From Metridium senile (lineage: Eukaryota; Cnidaria; Anthozoa; Actiniaria; Metridiidae), in assembly GCA_949775045.1 (NCBI GenBank), contig OX459108.1:11305572-11369571 (forward strand): a stretch of 64,000 nucleotides of DNA. Reading direction: 5' to 3'. The position numbers were made by a program, and so were the translations under genes. The notes under the pieces were generated by a model that was not told the origin of the DNA, ran no database searches, and saw only the letters and a list, made by a program, of their open reading frames with translations. Shown here piece by piece: positions 57,401 through 64,000 of the stretch. How positions within the stretch are numbered: the first letter of the stretch is position 1; each line of letters opens with the position of its first letter.

Positions 57401-60400
57401 ATTTTTTTAATATTTTAATTAAGGTTTCGCATTACAGATTTTTTTATTTTTCATCAGTTGTAAGAAGAGGTAGGGAGCTAGACATGTACAAGTTTAAAAA
57501 AACTTTCACCTAAAGGATTTGGAGATATCAGCTTTAATAAAGGAATTTCAGGTCCTTTTTGCAGCGGCCTGCTGTTCCCATGCCAACGTCAAACGCAATA
57601 ATTAAACAAAAAATGATATCCTAGATCCATAAGCTTTAAAATGATATATCGGTTAACTGTGTAGCTTCACAATAATGCTGCATAAAATGCAATATAAAGT
57701 AGGTATATAGATATATACAGAAACCATTTCGAGCTAGCTCTTTAAGCGCCTTAGAGCCTTGGATAGGGCGCTATATAAATAATACATTACTATCATTATT
57801 TATTATTATTTATCAAATTGGCTGATTGGCGATTTGCATGGTCCCATGGGTCCTAATTAATTTTCTCTTATGATTCAGATGGCAAGGCTATACGTATCTC
57901 TGTTGATGTTGTAGTAATAACAATAGGAAGTTTGAACGACGTCGAAATGGTAAGTACTTATGTTATGAGAATGACTTTGTCCAAATGGTGGTGATGATCG
58001 GCGCTCCTTATAGGGTTGTAAATATTTCTATGCCTTCCTTTCATGGTTCTTTTAAGGCCTTTGATACCAATAGGGGTTGGGGGTACTTTCTTTGTCCAAG
58101 TGGTAGGGGTAGTGGTAGCGCTCCTTTTATGGTCGAAATATTTTTCTGTGCGTATCTTTTGATGTCCTCTTAGGATGACTCCATAGTCCTTACCTGTAAG
58201 GGTTATTTCTTAAGTTGGCTTTAGAAAAAAACTTAGCTGCTAAAAAAATTGCCGTACAGTCGTATTTTTTAGGGGTTAAAATCAAGGAAACTTTAATAGT
58301 ATGTATGACGATGATTGTCACGGAATAGCAAGCAATTAAAGCAAATTAAAATTCCTAATCATAGAAGCCCTAAAAAAAATTCGGAAATAAAATTCACCAT
58401 AAACTTAGGCTACGTTCACACCGGACCGCGCTAAACGTGCAATAATTTGGACGTCAAACCGGTCAACTTAAAAATTCGACCTGCGAAATCGAGGACGTTT
58501 TTTCAACCGGCCCGGTTAAAAAAATTGACCGGTACGGTGTAAACGGTTTGACCGGTCAAATATTCGTCCGGTACCGTGTAAACAGAGCCATAAATAGCCC
58601 ATTGAGCATGGACATATGTTAAAATCACTGGCAAAACTTACAATTGCCCCTGTTCCGATGGTGTCGTCTAAACAAAACGAACGTATTGATCAGTTCCGCG
58701 TGAACAGCATGTCCAGGTCGATCTTTTGACCGGTCAAACATTTGTCCGGTACCGTGCAAACACAGCCTTAATAGTTCTTTTTAATATCGATCACCCTTAC
58801 CACTTGGTTTAATGGAGTCCCCCTGTGTGTCTGACGCAGACAGATTTCTGTTTCTGTCAGATTTTTAGTCCGGCCCTTCATATAGTTCCCTGCGCCATTA
58901 TGAAAGCCGGACCTTTGCATCGAAGCGAGAGGAACGTCGAGCTTGCAATGATAGAGACACGTGAATAATTAACGTTAAAAGGTCTCTATCATTGCAAGCT
59001 CAACGTTTGTCTATCTTCGATACAAATTAAGGCCCGGCTACCTTTTAAGATGGCGCAGGGAACTGTGAAGGGGACTAGTAACCCATTACGCTACACAATT
59101 CTTTTTAGGATTACACTATTGAGTTCTACATGCGACAACGCTGGATCGATCCTCTTTTGAGATATAACCAGAAAACAATTGCCAAAAACGGTTCATACGC
59201 TATCTTGGACCAGCAACTGATCAATAACCTTTGGAAACCCGATACGTACGTTGAAAACATGAAATCCCTTCGGTTTTCCTTTGCTGTCGGACCTTTTGTT
59301 AACCAGGGATTTAGGTTATTCCCCAATGGCATGGTCCTGATAAGCACAAGGTATTACCATCATTATATTTATCATTTGAAATATATTGAACCTGTAAAAG
59401 AACTTACTTACTGGAAGTTTTTTAAAAGAACTTACTTACTGGAAGTTTTTTAAAAGAACTTACTTACTGGAAGTTTTTTAAAAGAGCTTACTTACTGGAA
59501 GTTTTTAATACTTTGGAGCTTTTGACTCCAATCCTATACAGTGGGCACGTAAAAGATAATAATAAAGGCTAGTTCTTATATAGCGCATTTCCAGAACTGC
59601 TCAATACGCTTACTCGACTTGTTTGAGTTGAAGGTATATCAAGGCGCATTATAAGCTGCCACCATACAAACCATGTCTGAACACGGTGTTCAGTTTACGT
59701 CCTTCAATGTTGTTAAGTTTTTTTTTTGGAGAAACGGGACCTCCATTTTACGTCGCTATCCGAACGGACGTGAAGTTCTAACCATTTGTAGATTTTTAAG
59801 AAATCAATTATATTTCATCAGGGTCAGTGCTACACTGTCGTGCAAAATGGACTTCCACAACTTTCCAATGGACAAGCAGATGTGTTCAATTACTTTATCA
59901 AGCTGTGAGTACACAAATTTGTTTTATTTTATTACTATTGTATGCATCATTTAACTACGGGGTGTAATCAGAAAACTTGAAGTACCATCGCAGGGAGCCC
60001 GGCTTTTTGTCGTTTTTTCTTCTTTTTTTCTCTCATTATTTATTCCAATAAACCCGCCCACTGTGCCACCAAACGAATTCCATAAATGCTAAGAACAGGT
60101 AATTGTGGGTGTAATAGGGGGTAAATTGGATCGAGAAATTAAATGCTTGCAAAACTAGAAATCAAAGTCGTCTCGCAGCGATCTCACCTCAGCCGCCATC
60201 TTGGATAATCATTGACACAGGGAGCCCAATCATTACAAAGAGCAGCCCAAGCGTTAGGAAAAGTATTGAATTCTTTACGGGTACCCCGACTAGTTATTAT
60301 TATTACCATTGATGTTTTCAGACTTCTTCACTGAAGAAGATATTTACTACGAATGGGGCGAAGTATCCATGTACAAGATCAAAAACAACAACCAGTTTGA

Positions 60401-62779
60401 CATCATTGGCATTGAGAGCAGTAGAAGCAGCTTGCAATTTACATCAGGTATCGATAAATCGTAATTTTGACTTCATTGTGTGTCTTGGACAAATTGTAGT
60501 ATTTTTGCTAGAAATTAAACCTGTTACAAACCAGTCTCTTTTTTTTGCGCGAAAACTCCGACCGAGTTAATTTTTAGCCTCGAGAGAATGAGGAGAGACC
60601 TCACAGCCAAATAAAACTTCACTCGATCGAACAACAATTTGTATCCCCTTTATTCCGCTTACGATAGGCCTGGTTTTCGTCGACCTTATATAAGAGTGAA
60701 AGAAGACGAGGCCTCCGGATTTCCATCCTTACCCATCTTTCAGTCTTAGTTAGCACACAGGTAGCCCAAGCTCACTGTTAGTGTTGATTTACTAAAGGAT
60801 ATATGGGTACTTTTGGACCTTCGATTTTTTGCGCATGCCTTAAAATTTAATAAAATTCAACAAAACTCTTACAGTGTCTTCTTGTTGATCTCTATAACCC
60901 TATGAGTTAATTTCAGCCGATTTCGTTCAGAATGAGTTACTTTCTCCCTGCAGACACTGTGAGAGTTTTATTGAATTTTATTAAATTTTAAGGCAAAAAT
61001 TAGAAGGTTCAAAAGTACCCATATATCCTTCAGTAAATCAACACTAACAGTGAGCTTGGGCTACCTGTGGTTAGCCTGTAATTTTTCTGATTTATCTGGG
61101 AGTAGCCTATTCTGAGACTAGTGTTTTCATATGACAATTTGCTTTTTTTCAAAATAGGTGTCTACAGTTCCCTAAACGCAGCCTTCAAATTCCGTCGTCG
61201 AATCCAAAACTTCATGCTTGGGTTCTACATCCCATCCATTTTAACCGTCATGCTCTCCTGGGTGTCCTTCTTCATCAGTCCAAACTCTGCGCCTGCGCGG
61301 TGTGCCCTTGGTATCATTACAGTCTTGGCGATTGGAGGATTCTTGACCGGTCAGCGGAGCTCGTTCCCAGTAGTATCGTACGTAATGGCCGCTGACATAT
61401 ACATACTGGTGTGTTATGTATTCACGTTCCTGGCACTAGTGGAGTATGCCGCTGTCCACTACTTCTTTGTATACGAGATGCAGCTGTATCAAATGAACAA
61501 GAACAAGGTATGGTATTTTTTTAAGAATATTAATGCATGTATGGTATTTTTTCTCTCTATTTATAAGAATAATAATGATTGTTGTTTTTTCTCTCTCTTT
61601 TTGAATAATAATTAATTGTTCTCTCTTTTTTTAAAGACCCATGGTCACTTACCGGCATGCTTTGCGTTGTTTATTTTGATTTGAGTCTAGCTTACAATAT
61701 CAGTCCATATAACGAGAAAACAAAATGCTAATCGATTTAGTGAGAACGTGTACGTAAATACCCAATAACATCGTAAATAGATATCAAAATATCTGATTGG
61801 CGATTTTCATGGTTTATGAAATTCAGTCTTTCGCGCGGTGTATGCTTGCAAGTGACAATGGGTCTTTAACAATAGTAATGTGGTATGGGATTTTCTCTTT
61901 CTATTGAATAGTAATGTGGTATGGGATTTTCTCTTTCTATTGAATAGTAATGTGGTATGGGATTTTCTCTTTCTATTGAATAGTAATGTGGTATGGGATT
62001 TTCTCTTTCTATTGAATAGTAATGTATGGGATTTTGCCTCTCTATTGTTAAGAATAATAATGTAGAAATGTTTTCTCTCTAAAAGAATAATATTGTACGG
62101 GATGTTTTTCTTTCTATTTCTAAGAATAATAAAGTATGTGATGTTTCTCTCAATATATTAATCATAATATATGGGATTTTCGTTCTATAAGCTAAGAAAA
62201 ATACAGTATAGGGTGTTTTCTCTCTATCTATAAGACTAATAATATATGGGCTTTTTCTCTTTATCTTTTAAGAATGATAATGTATATATATGTGATTTTC
62301 TTCTCTATTTATTTATCATCTTCTCTCTCCTTTTTAATTAACTCCAAATCAAACATGAGCTTCATTTTTTCCCTTATTCTAGATCTTTTTAATCTATTCT
62401 TTTCCAGAATAAACCCTCAAAAGACGAATTCAAGATCGACGAAGGTGAATTCGATCCAGAAGAAGATGATGACGATGACGACGAGTCAGTCGAAGAGGTC
62501 AAGATTCCAGAACCAGTCACAATGGTTAGACCTTTCACCAACAGGGTCGATGCTTTCTCTCATTCCCCAGACGACAGCCCACCACCAAAGAAACGAGATT
62601 ATTTCAAGTACATAAAAGCATTCTTGATGTGCCCTTGCAAGATATGTTCCACAATAAAGCGAGATGCCTTGGTCATTGATAAGTTTGCGCGAGTTGTATT
62701 TCCTATCACCTTTGGATTGTTTAATGCATTTTATTGGGTTATTTACAAGCTGGAACATAACAGTGATGTCATGGAATAA
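45415..62779 (+). CDS. Cys-loop ligand-gated anion channel subunit 3, 8 exons, 475 aa
   Basis: Exons: first exon 45415-45494 or 50552-50631 (alternatives), then 55033-55136, 57879-57949, 59109-59350, 59822-59904, 60322-60447, 61158-61507, 62408-62779. All GT/AG; phases 2,1,0,2,1,1,0 match and 1428 nt is an exact codon number with either first exon. A signal peptide (MSTLIKSGASFLFGVWIF...) is followed by two N-glycosylation sequons (NNT, NGT), MRQRWIDPLL and LWKPDTYVEN motifs, a Cys-loop C173-C187 with 13 residues between (CKMDFHNFPMDKQMC), M1 ~254-275, PAR at 281-283, M2 to ~300, M3 ~309-331, an Asp/Glu-rich M3-M4 loop (residues ~358-380) and M4 ~447-465. Exon boundaries equal those of receptor 1. 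The anion-channel type is predicted from PAR; the ligand is unknown. M2 6' is Ile and 1' is Cys. Confidence 0.88.
45640..46740. repeat. Intronic tandem array, copy 1
   Basis: Units of roughly 150-190 bp recur with words tagtttctaattcatatttt, gtctttttcaattgatttac, gagtttccttatttttcttg, atactggagatttcttag and catggcaaacaatagtttat. A SINE interrupts at 46450-46640. The homologous, longer array after exon copy 2 is at 50690-52590. Confidence 0.8.
46450..46640 (-). repeat. tRNA-derived SINE, minus strand
   Basis: On the minus strand tgatggtctagtggtcagtg is a good A box and gggttcgattcccgg a B box. The body then reads gcggtgtgtccttaggcaag and acgctttactctctatgtgc. It is absent at the matching place in block copy 2 (about 52055-52080), so it inserted after the duplication. 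Confidence 0.78.
46800..47934. other. Spacer between the two block copies
   Basis: About 1.1 kb of AT-rich unique-looking sequence between block copies. No gene, inverted repeat or tandem array was recognised. Confidence 0.5.
48611..48720. mobile_element. MITE (agcccggttgttcaaagc), copy-2 specific
   Basis: Inverted arms agcccggttgttcaaagccc and gattagtgctaatccaggat on the left, mirrored on the right (ttgaacaacccggcc at the end). Block copy 1 reads tcctgctggtttactttg without the insert (about 43663-43680), so the site is filled in copy 2 only. The flank suggests a duplicated ctgg. Confidence 0.85.
48838..49504. repeat. (GAGAA)n satellite tract, ~665 bp
   Basis: Same pentanucleotide as 43935-44526, slightly longer, with a few six-base slips. 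Artefactual Arg/Glu/Lys frame. Confidence 0.97.
49646..49871. mobile_element. MITE family E, copy 2, TA TSD
   Basis: A perfect 25-bp inverted end starting GAGCGAAAACACTAGAACC and ending GGTTCTAGTGTTTTCGCTC, flanked by TA. Copy 1 of the block has the empty site catgatagatgac with one TA (near 44660), which proves the TA target duplication. Related to 36192-36594. Confidence 0.92.
49987..50119. mobile_element. MITE family C, copy 3
   Basis: Equivalent of 44806-44939 in block copy 2 (ctagcctagagttttcacat, gaggctagccagtcaatgac, tggtcgccatatctcg). Confidence 0.65.
50552..50631 (+). CDS. Receptor 3 signal-peptide exon, copy 2 (downstream)
   Basis: 80 bp, same length and phase as 45415-45494. It encodes MSTLIKSGASFLLDVWIFLL and a Cys-Phe-Gln-Thr-Ala-Lys end; differences are Phe-Gly to Leu-Asp and Pro to Gln. 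The donor is gtaaat, weaker than the gtaagt of copy 1. The Asp inside the hydrophobic core may weaken signal function. Confidence 0.7.
50690..52590. repeat. Intronic tandem array, copy 2
   Basis: About ten diverged units of the same ~150-190-bp sequence as at 45640-46740 (ttatttttcttgatactgga, gatttcttagacac, attgtatttgcca). Interrupted by the MITE at 50933-51097. Confidence 0.8.
50933..51097. mobile_element. MITE with ~50-bp near-perfect inverted ends
   Basis: ccttttcacagttccgttca to aagtcgaggtt on the left is inverted on the right, ending gaacggaactgtgaaaagg. Block copy 1 lacks it at the matching place (near 45830). Confidence 0.88.
52353..54270. repeat. Tandem segmental duplication, two copies
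   Basis: 52353-53428 and 53429-54270 share tttcttgataatggaga, ctgctgttaatgattgcaag, tcagaaagatcctttcaaag, gtctgccagccaacatagcg, acaaactggacttcccagga and gtgcaatccaagacc in the same order, with few differences. The first copy is longer because of the MITE at 52608-52836. It lies in intron 1 of receptor 3. Confidence 0.88.
52608..52836. mobile_element. MITE with TAA TSD (Harbinger-like)
   Basis: Ends GGGGCGGACCATTTGACTTT and (inverted) AAAGTTAAATGGTCCACCCC, flanked by TAA. The second copy of the tandem duplication reads cttgctgaaggttttct with no insert, so the filled and empty sites are both in the window. A 3-bp TAA target is typical of PIF/Harbinger elements. Confidence 0.87.
54335..54535. 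repeat. Penelope-like repeat, copy 3, head-to-head
   Basis: acgtttcgagctttagccct followed by tcgtcggag, then its inverse (gaagggctaaagctcgaaac), makes an inverted pair centred near 54411. The outer arms read gaaacgataggtaat and attacctatcgtttatatca. The right side continues into caccgacgcagcctatacta. Confidence 0.6.
55200..55375. repeat. gcggttttgcggt-type repeat
   Basis: tttgcggttttgcggtgtta, caaatcttgcggttgcggtt and gtgcggttttgcggtttcca lie within 160 bp of intron 2 of receptor 3. Related to 3720-3835. Confidence 0.5.
55390..56250. repeat. Diverged tandem repeat in receptor 3 intron 2
   Basis: Three copies of a segment with caacaa(a/g)tgac, gattctttg...atttgttttc, tagttagaatttcaattttc, tataatgagtgacaacgaac and atggaatag. 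The first is interrupted by the foldback MITE at 55584-55725. Confidence 0.65.
55584..55725. mobile_element. Foldback MITE (gtgcttt/aaagcac)
   Basis: gtgctttgtgcagttataaa and gcacgcggggttgtcagaac at the left are inverted at the right (gttctgacaatccccaagtg to gcatacagcac). Another gcgcgtgctgtgtgctctca, ataaagcacgcg pair follows at 55770-55800. Confidence 0.7.
56774..57810 (+). mobile_element. 5'-truncated LINE nested in a MITE
   Basis: Starts in a reverse-transcriptase C-terminus (about 56784-56986) reading YGDRAFSVAATKLWNSIPFD and ending KTHLFSMAYP with a stop. Its 3' end has agcgccttagagccttggat, gcgctatataaataat and an att tail. tatcaaa is directly repeated on both sides (56767-56773 and 57811-57817), a target-site duplication. 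A second inverted-repeat element may be nested inside at 57183-57741. Confidence 0.85.
57183..57741. mobile_element. Possible TTAA-flanked element inside the LINE
   Basis: ggctcgaaatggtttt near 57186 is inverted near 57720 (gaaaccatttcgagc). TTAA lies at 57179-57182 and 57742-57745. The interior holds another inverted pair (aaaaatctgtaatgaaaaacc against ggtttcgcattacagattt). No coding capacity. Confidence 0.55.
58406..58770. mobile_element. MITE (taggctacgttcacaccgg ends)
   Basis: taggctacgttcacaccgg at the left and ccgtgcaaacacagcctta at the right are diverged inverted ends. Several ttgaccggtcaaa palindromes and ccggtaccgtg(t/c)aaac words repeat inside. It lies in intron 3 of receptor 3. 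Confidence 0.65.
58868..59075. mobile_element. MITE family B (GTCCCC), copy 4
   Basis: TA-flanked, right end ggcgcagggaactgtgaagg then GGAC. The left end is partly degraded (gtccggcccttcatatag). It ends 33 bp before coding exon 4 of receptor 3. Confidence 0.82.
59385..59510. repeat. ~27-bp tandem repeat
   Basis: Four copies of aaaagaacttacttactgga followed by agtttttt, just inside intron 4 of receptor 3. Confidence 0.9.
59565..59630 (-). repeat. Reverse LINE 3' tail fragment
   Basis: Reverse strand reads attgagcagttctggaaatg, cgctatataagaactagcc and a ttatta tract, a LINE-type 3' end. Confidence 0.45.
60758..61067. mobile_element. MITE with ~115-bp inverted ends
   Basis: caggtagcccaagctcactg, ttagtgttgatttactaaag, gatatatgggtacttttgga on the left are inverted on the right (aaaagtacccatatatcctt to ttgggctacctg), continuing to cagacactgt near the loop. 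It lies in intron 6, ending 90 bp before the M1-M3 exon. Confidence 0.85.
61635..61865. mobile_element. TTAA-type MITE (family F), intact copy
   Basis: AGACCCAT at the left and ATGGGTCT at the right are exact inverts, both flanked by TTAA (61631-61634 and 61866-61869), as for piggyBac-like insertion. The interior includes ggcatgctttgcgttgttta and attcagtctttcgcgcggtg. It lies in intron 7 of receptor 3. Confidence 0.85.
61870..62047. repeat. 36-bp tandem repeat, 4-5 copies
   Basis: Units of agtaatgtggtatgggattt, tctctttctattgaat directly after the TTAA MITE. More diverged units (aataatatatgggattttc-like) continue to about 62300. Confidence 0.9.
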
Positions 62780-62890
62780 GCTTAGGATTTCCAGCTTTTT
62801 TATATAGATTTTCTTGGTGCGGTCAGTTCCAGGCTAAGTTTAAACGTCGCACCTCACATGTATCGAATCTAATGTAAATGAGCAAAACCT

Positions 62891-63078
62891 TGCCTCCTCC
62901 GCAGGCATCTCTTAGGCAGAAGAAACGAAGAAAAAGAAAAAAAAACACGACGCGGGCTTCCTGTGGTATATGGCAAAAAATGAGTCACCAGGCTTCGTCG
63001 TCTTCGAATTTTCAACACAGGAACCTCAATCTCACGAAACTCACTCTCGGACTCAGGAGTTGCCTGCGGAGGAGGCTA
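62891..63078. mobile_element. MITE with 9-bp TSD (family A, copy 2)
   Basis: gcctcctccgcaggca (62892-62907) is exactly inverted at 63061-63076. gcaaaacct flanks both sides (62882-62890 and 63079-63087), again a 9-bp target duplication. Inner gggcttcctgtg and cacaggaacc words match copy 1 at 764-942. Confidence 0.85.
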
Positions 63079-63448
63079 GCAAAACCTATTGCTTGAATTC
63101 ATTTGTATTAGACCAAGCTCAGACGACGGTGATTTTATAGTCGAATAAAATTTCCTTCGAATGAGCTTGAGCGCCTAGCGGTGTTTTCTACTTAACAAAT
63201 CGAAGTATTAAAATTAACACACATCGTTACCTGGCACTAAGCAAACGAGCTGATATCTTATATGGTAGTTATCGGCCTTTTTTAACCTCTGGCCCCAAAG
63301 ACAATATATACATTAGAATTCGCGCGGAAAAGAATTCGACGTCTGAACAGAGCCTTACATTTATATTCGGCATGCACATGTGAGATGCTAACTTCAACCT
63401 AGTCCTCAATTATTTAATAAAGCACAGCTTTGGTCACGCTTGAAATAG

Positions 63449-63659
63449 TCCCCTCCACAGTTCCCTGCGCCATCTTGAAAGTTAGCCGGGCCTTTTTATT
63501 GAAGCGAGACAGACGTTGAGCTTGCATTGATAGAGACACGTGAATAATTGTCCAGTAAGGTGTTAAAAGGTCTCTATCATTGCAAGCTCAACGTTCGTCT
63601 AGCCTCGATGCAAAGGCCCGTCTACCTTTCAAGATGGCGAAAGGAACTGTGAAGGGGAC
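63449..63659. mobile_element. MITE family B (GTCCCC), copy 5
   Basis: GTCCCCTCCACAGTTCCCTG at the left, inverted ending ggaactgtgaaggggac at the right, TA on both sides. The longest and best preserved copy. Confidence 0.88.
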
Positions 63660-64000
63660 TATTAGTAAGGGGGCACGTTTCGAGTCTTCGTTGCGCAGCC
63701 CAAGCTTCGATAGCATGATCACAATATTATTTTGTGTTTAGCAAGTACACCAAGTAGAACGATTTCAAATAAGCATTTATAACATGCAAATATGTTTTGT
63801 CGAGAATTTAACATGCAAATGAGTTGTCACCTCGACAACTAAGGCAAGCGCACGCGGGTAGTTTCACGGCTCATTGACTGGGGTACGATTCTCGGATTCT
63901 CGTTGTAAAAAAGCACTAATTAGCAGAAATTGTCAAAATAGGTTAACTATCTTTTAGTGCGAAATTTGCGTGGCCGCTAAAAAGAAATTGAATACTTCTC

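Larger units (their letters stand above)
56607..57856. mobile_element. TTAA-type MITE (family F), copy 2, split by a LINE
   Basis: After TTAA (56603-56606) the sequence agacccatcg, ggcatgctttgcgttgttta, tttgatttgag, acgagaaaa, gtaaatacccactc follows the intact copy at 61635-61865. It breaks at 56773 and resumes at 57818 (gctgattggcgatttgcatg) to end gggtcctaattaa. The distal third of the element is missing. Its right edge lies 18 bp upstream of coding exon 3 of receptor 3 (57879). Confidence 0.8.
62780..64000. other. 3' flank of receptor 3, repeats
   Basis: Holds the end of the receptor 3 transcript, a family A MITE (62891-63078) and a family B MITE (63449-63659). The last 340 bp show no recognisable gene or repeat. 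Confidence 0.5.

Noticed and set aside
59673..59821. Open frame before receptor 3 exon 5 as an alternative exon
   Set aside because: The frame does not continue the receptor motif order, and the phase-2 acceptor at 59822 already gives the expected ISTRVSATLSC junction.

Overview
This is an AT-rich, intron-rich metazoan nuclear sequence crowded with short transposable elements. Its intron structure, the Cys-loop receptor family, and the mix of foldback MITEs, LINE 3' tails, tRNA-derived SINEs and Penelope-like motifs suggest a cnidarian (probably anthozoan) or a similar marine invertebrate. That placement is inference: no rRNA or mitochondrial marker is present. All gene models are hand-built from open frames joined at GT/AG sites with matching phase. 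Three multi-exon models close exactly in frame over 13, 8 and 8 exons, which is strong internal support.

Layout. 1-2224 is repeat-rich flank. 2225-16556 (+) is a 13-exon gene for a ~1047-residue helical (armadillo/HEAT-like) repeat protein whose introns hold a LINE remnant, several foldback MITEs and long trinucleotide tracts. 20463-21806 (+) is an intronless 447-residue His/Asn/Gln-rich protein of unknown function. 23944-32930 (-) is a complete 8-exon Cys-loop receptor (418 residues, anion-channel type). 34664-35131 (-) is an intronless ankyrin-repeat protein resembling PPP1R27. 39152-40958 (+) is a second Cys-loop locus that keeps a signal-peptide exon and both transmembrane exons but has no visible ligand-binding exons. 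45415-62779 (+) is a third, complete receptor (475 residues) with two alternative, duplicated signal-peptide exons (45415-45494 and 50552-50631). 62780-64000 is repeat-rich flank.

How it fits together. The three receptor loci share exon boundaries and splice phases (signal exon ends phase 2; a 350-bp M1-M3 exon starts phase 1 and ends phase 0 in the two plus-strand loci, 335 bp in the minus-strand one), so they are a local cluster made by duplication. The two plus-strand loci are very similar in their M1-M3 exon. All carry the PAR motif before M2 that marks anion-selective Cys-loop channels, but have Ile instead of Thr at M2 position 6'.

Most of the rest is mobile DNA. There are about thirty inverted-repeat elements in several families, some with target-site duplications that can be read directly (TA, TAA, TTAA, 9 bp). 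A 4-kb block upstream of and including exon 1 of the third receptor is duplicated, and a ~0.8-1.1 kb block is tandemly duplicated downstream of it. Comparing the copies gives filled/empty insertion sites and a relative insertion order. I did not find a clearly new molecular system. The most unusual items are the duplicated signal-peptide exons, the receptor locus lacking its ligand-binding exons, and the nested MITE/LINE/MITE that ends 18 bp upstream of a coding exon.
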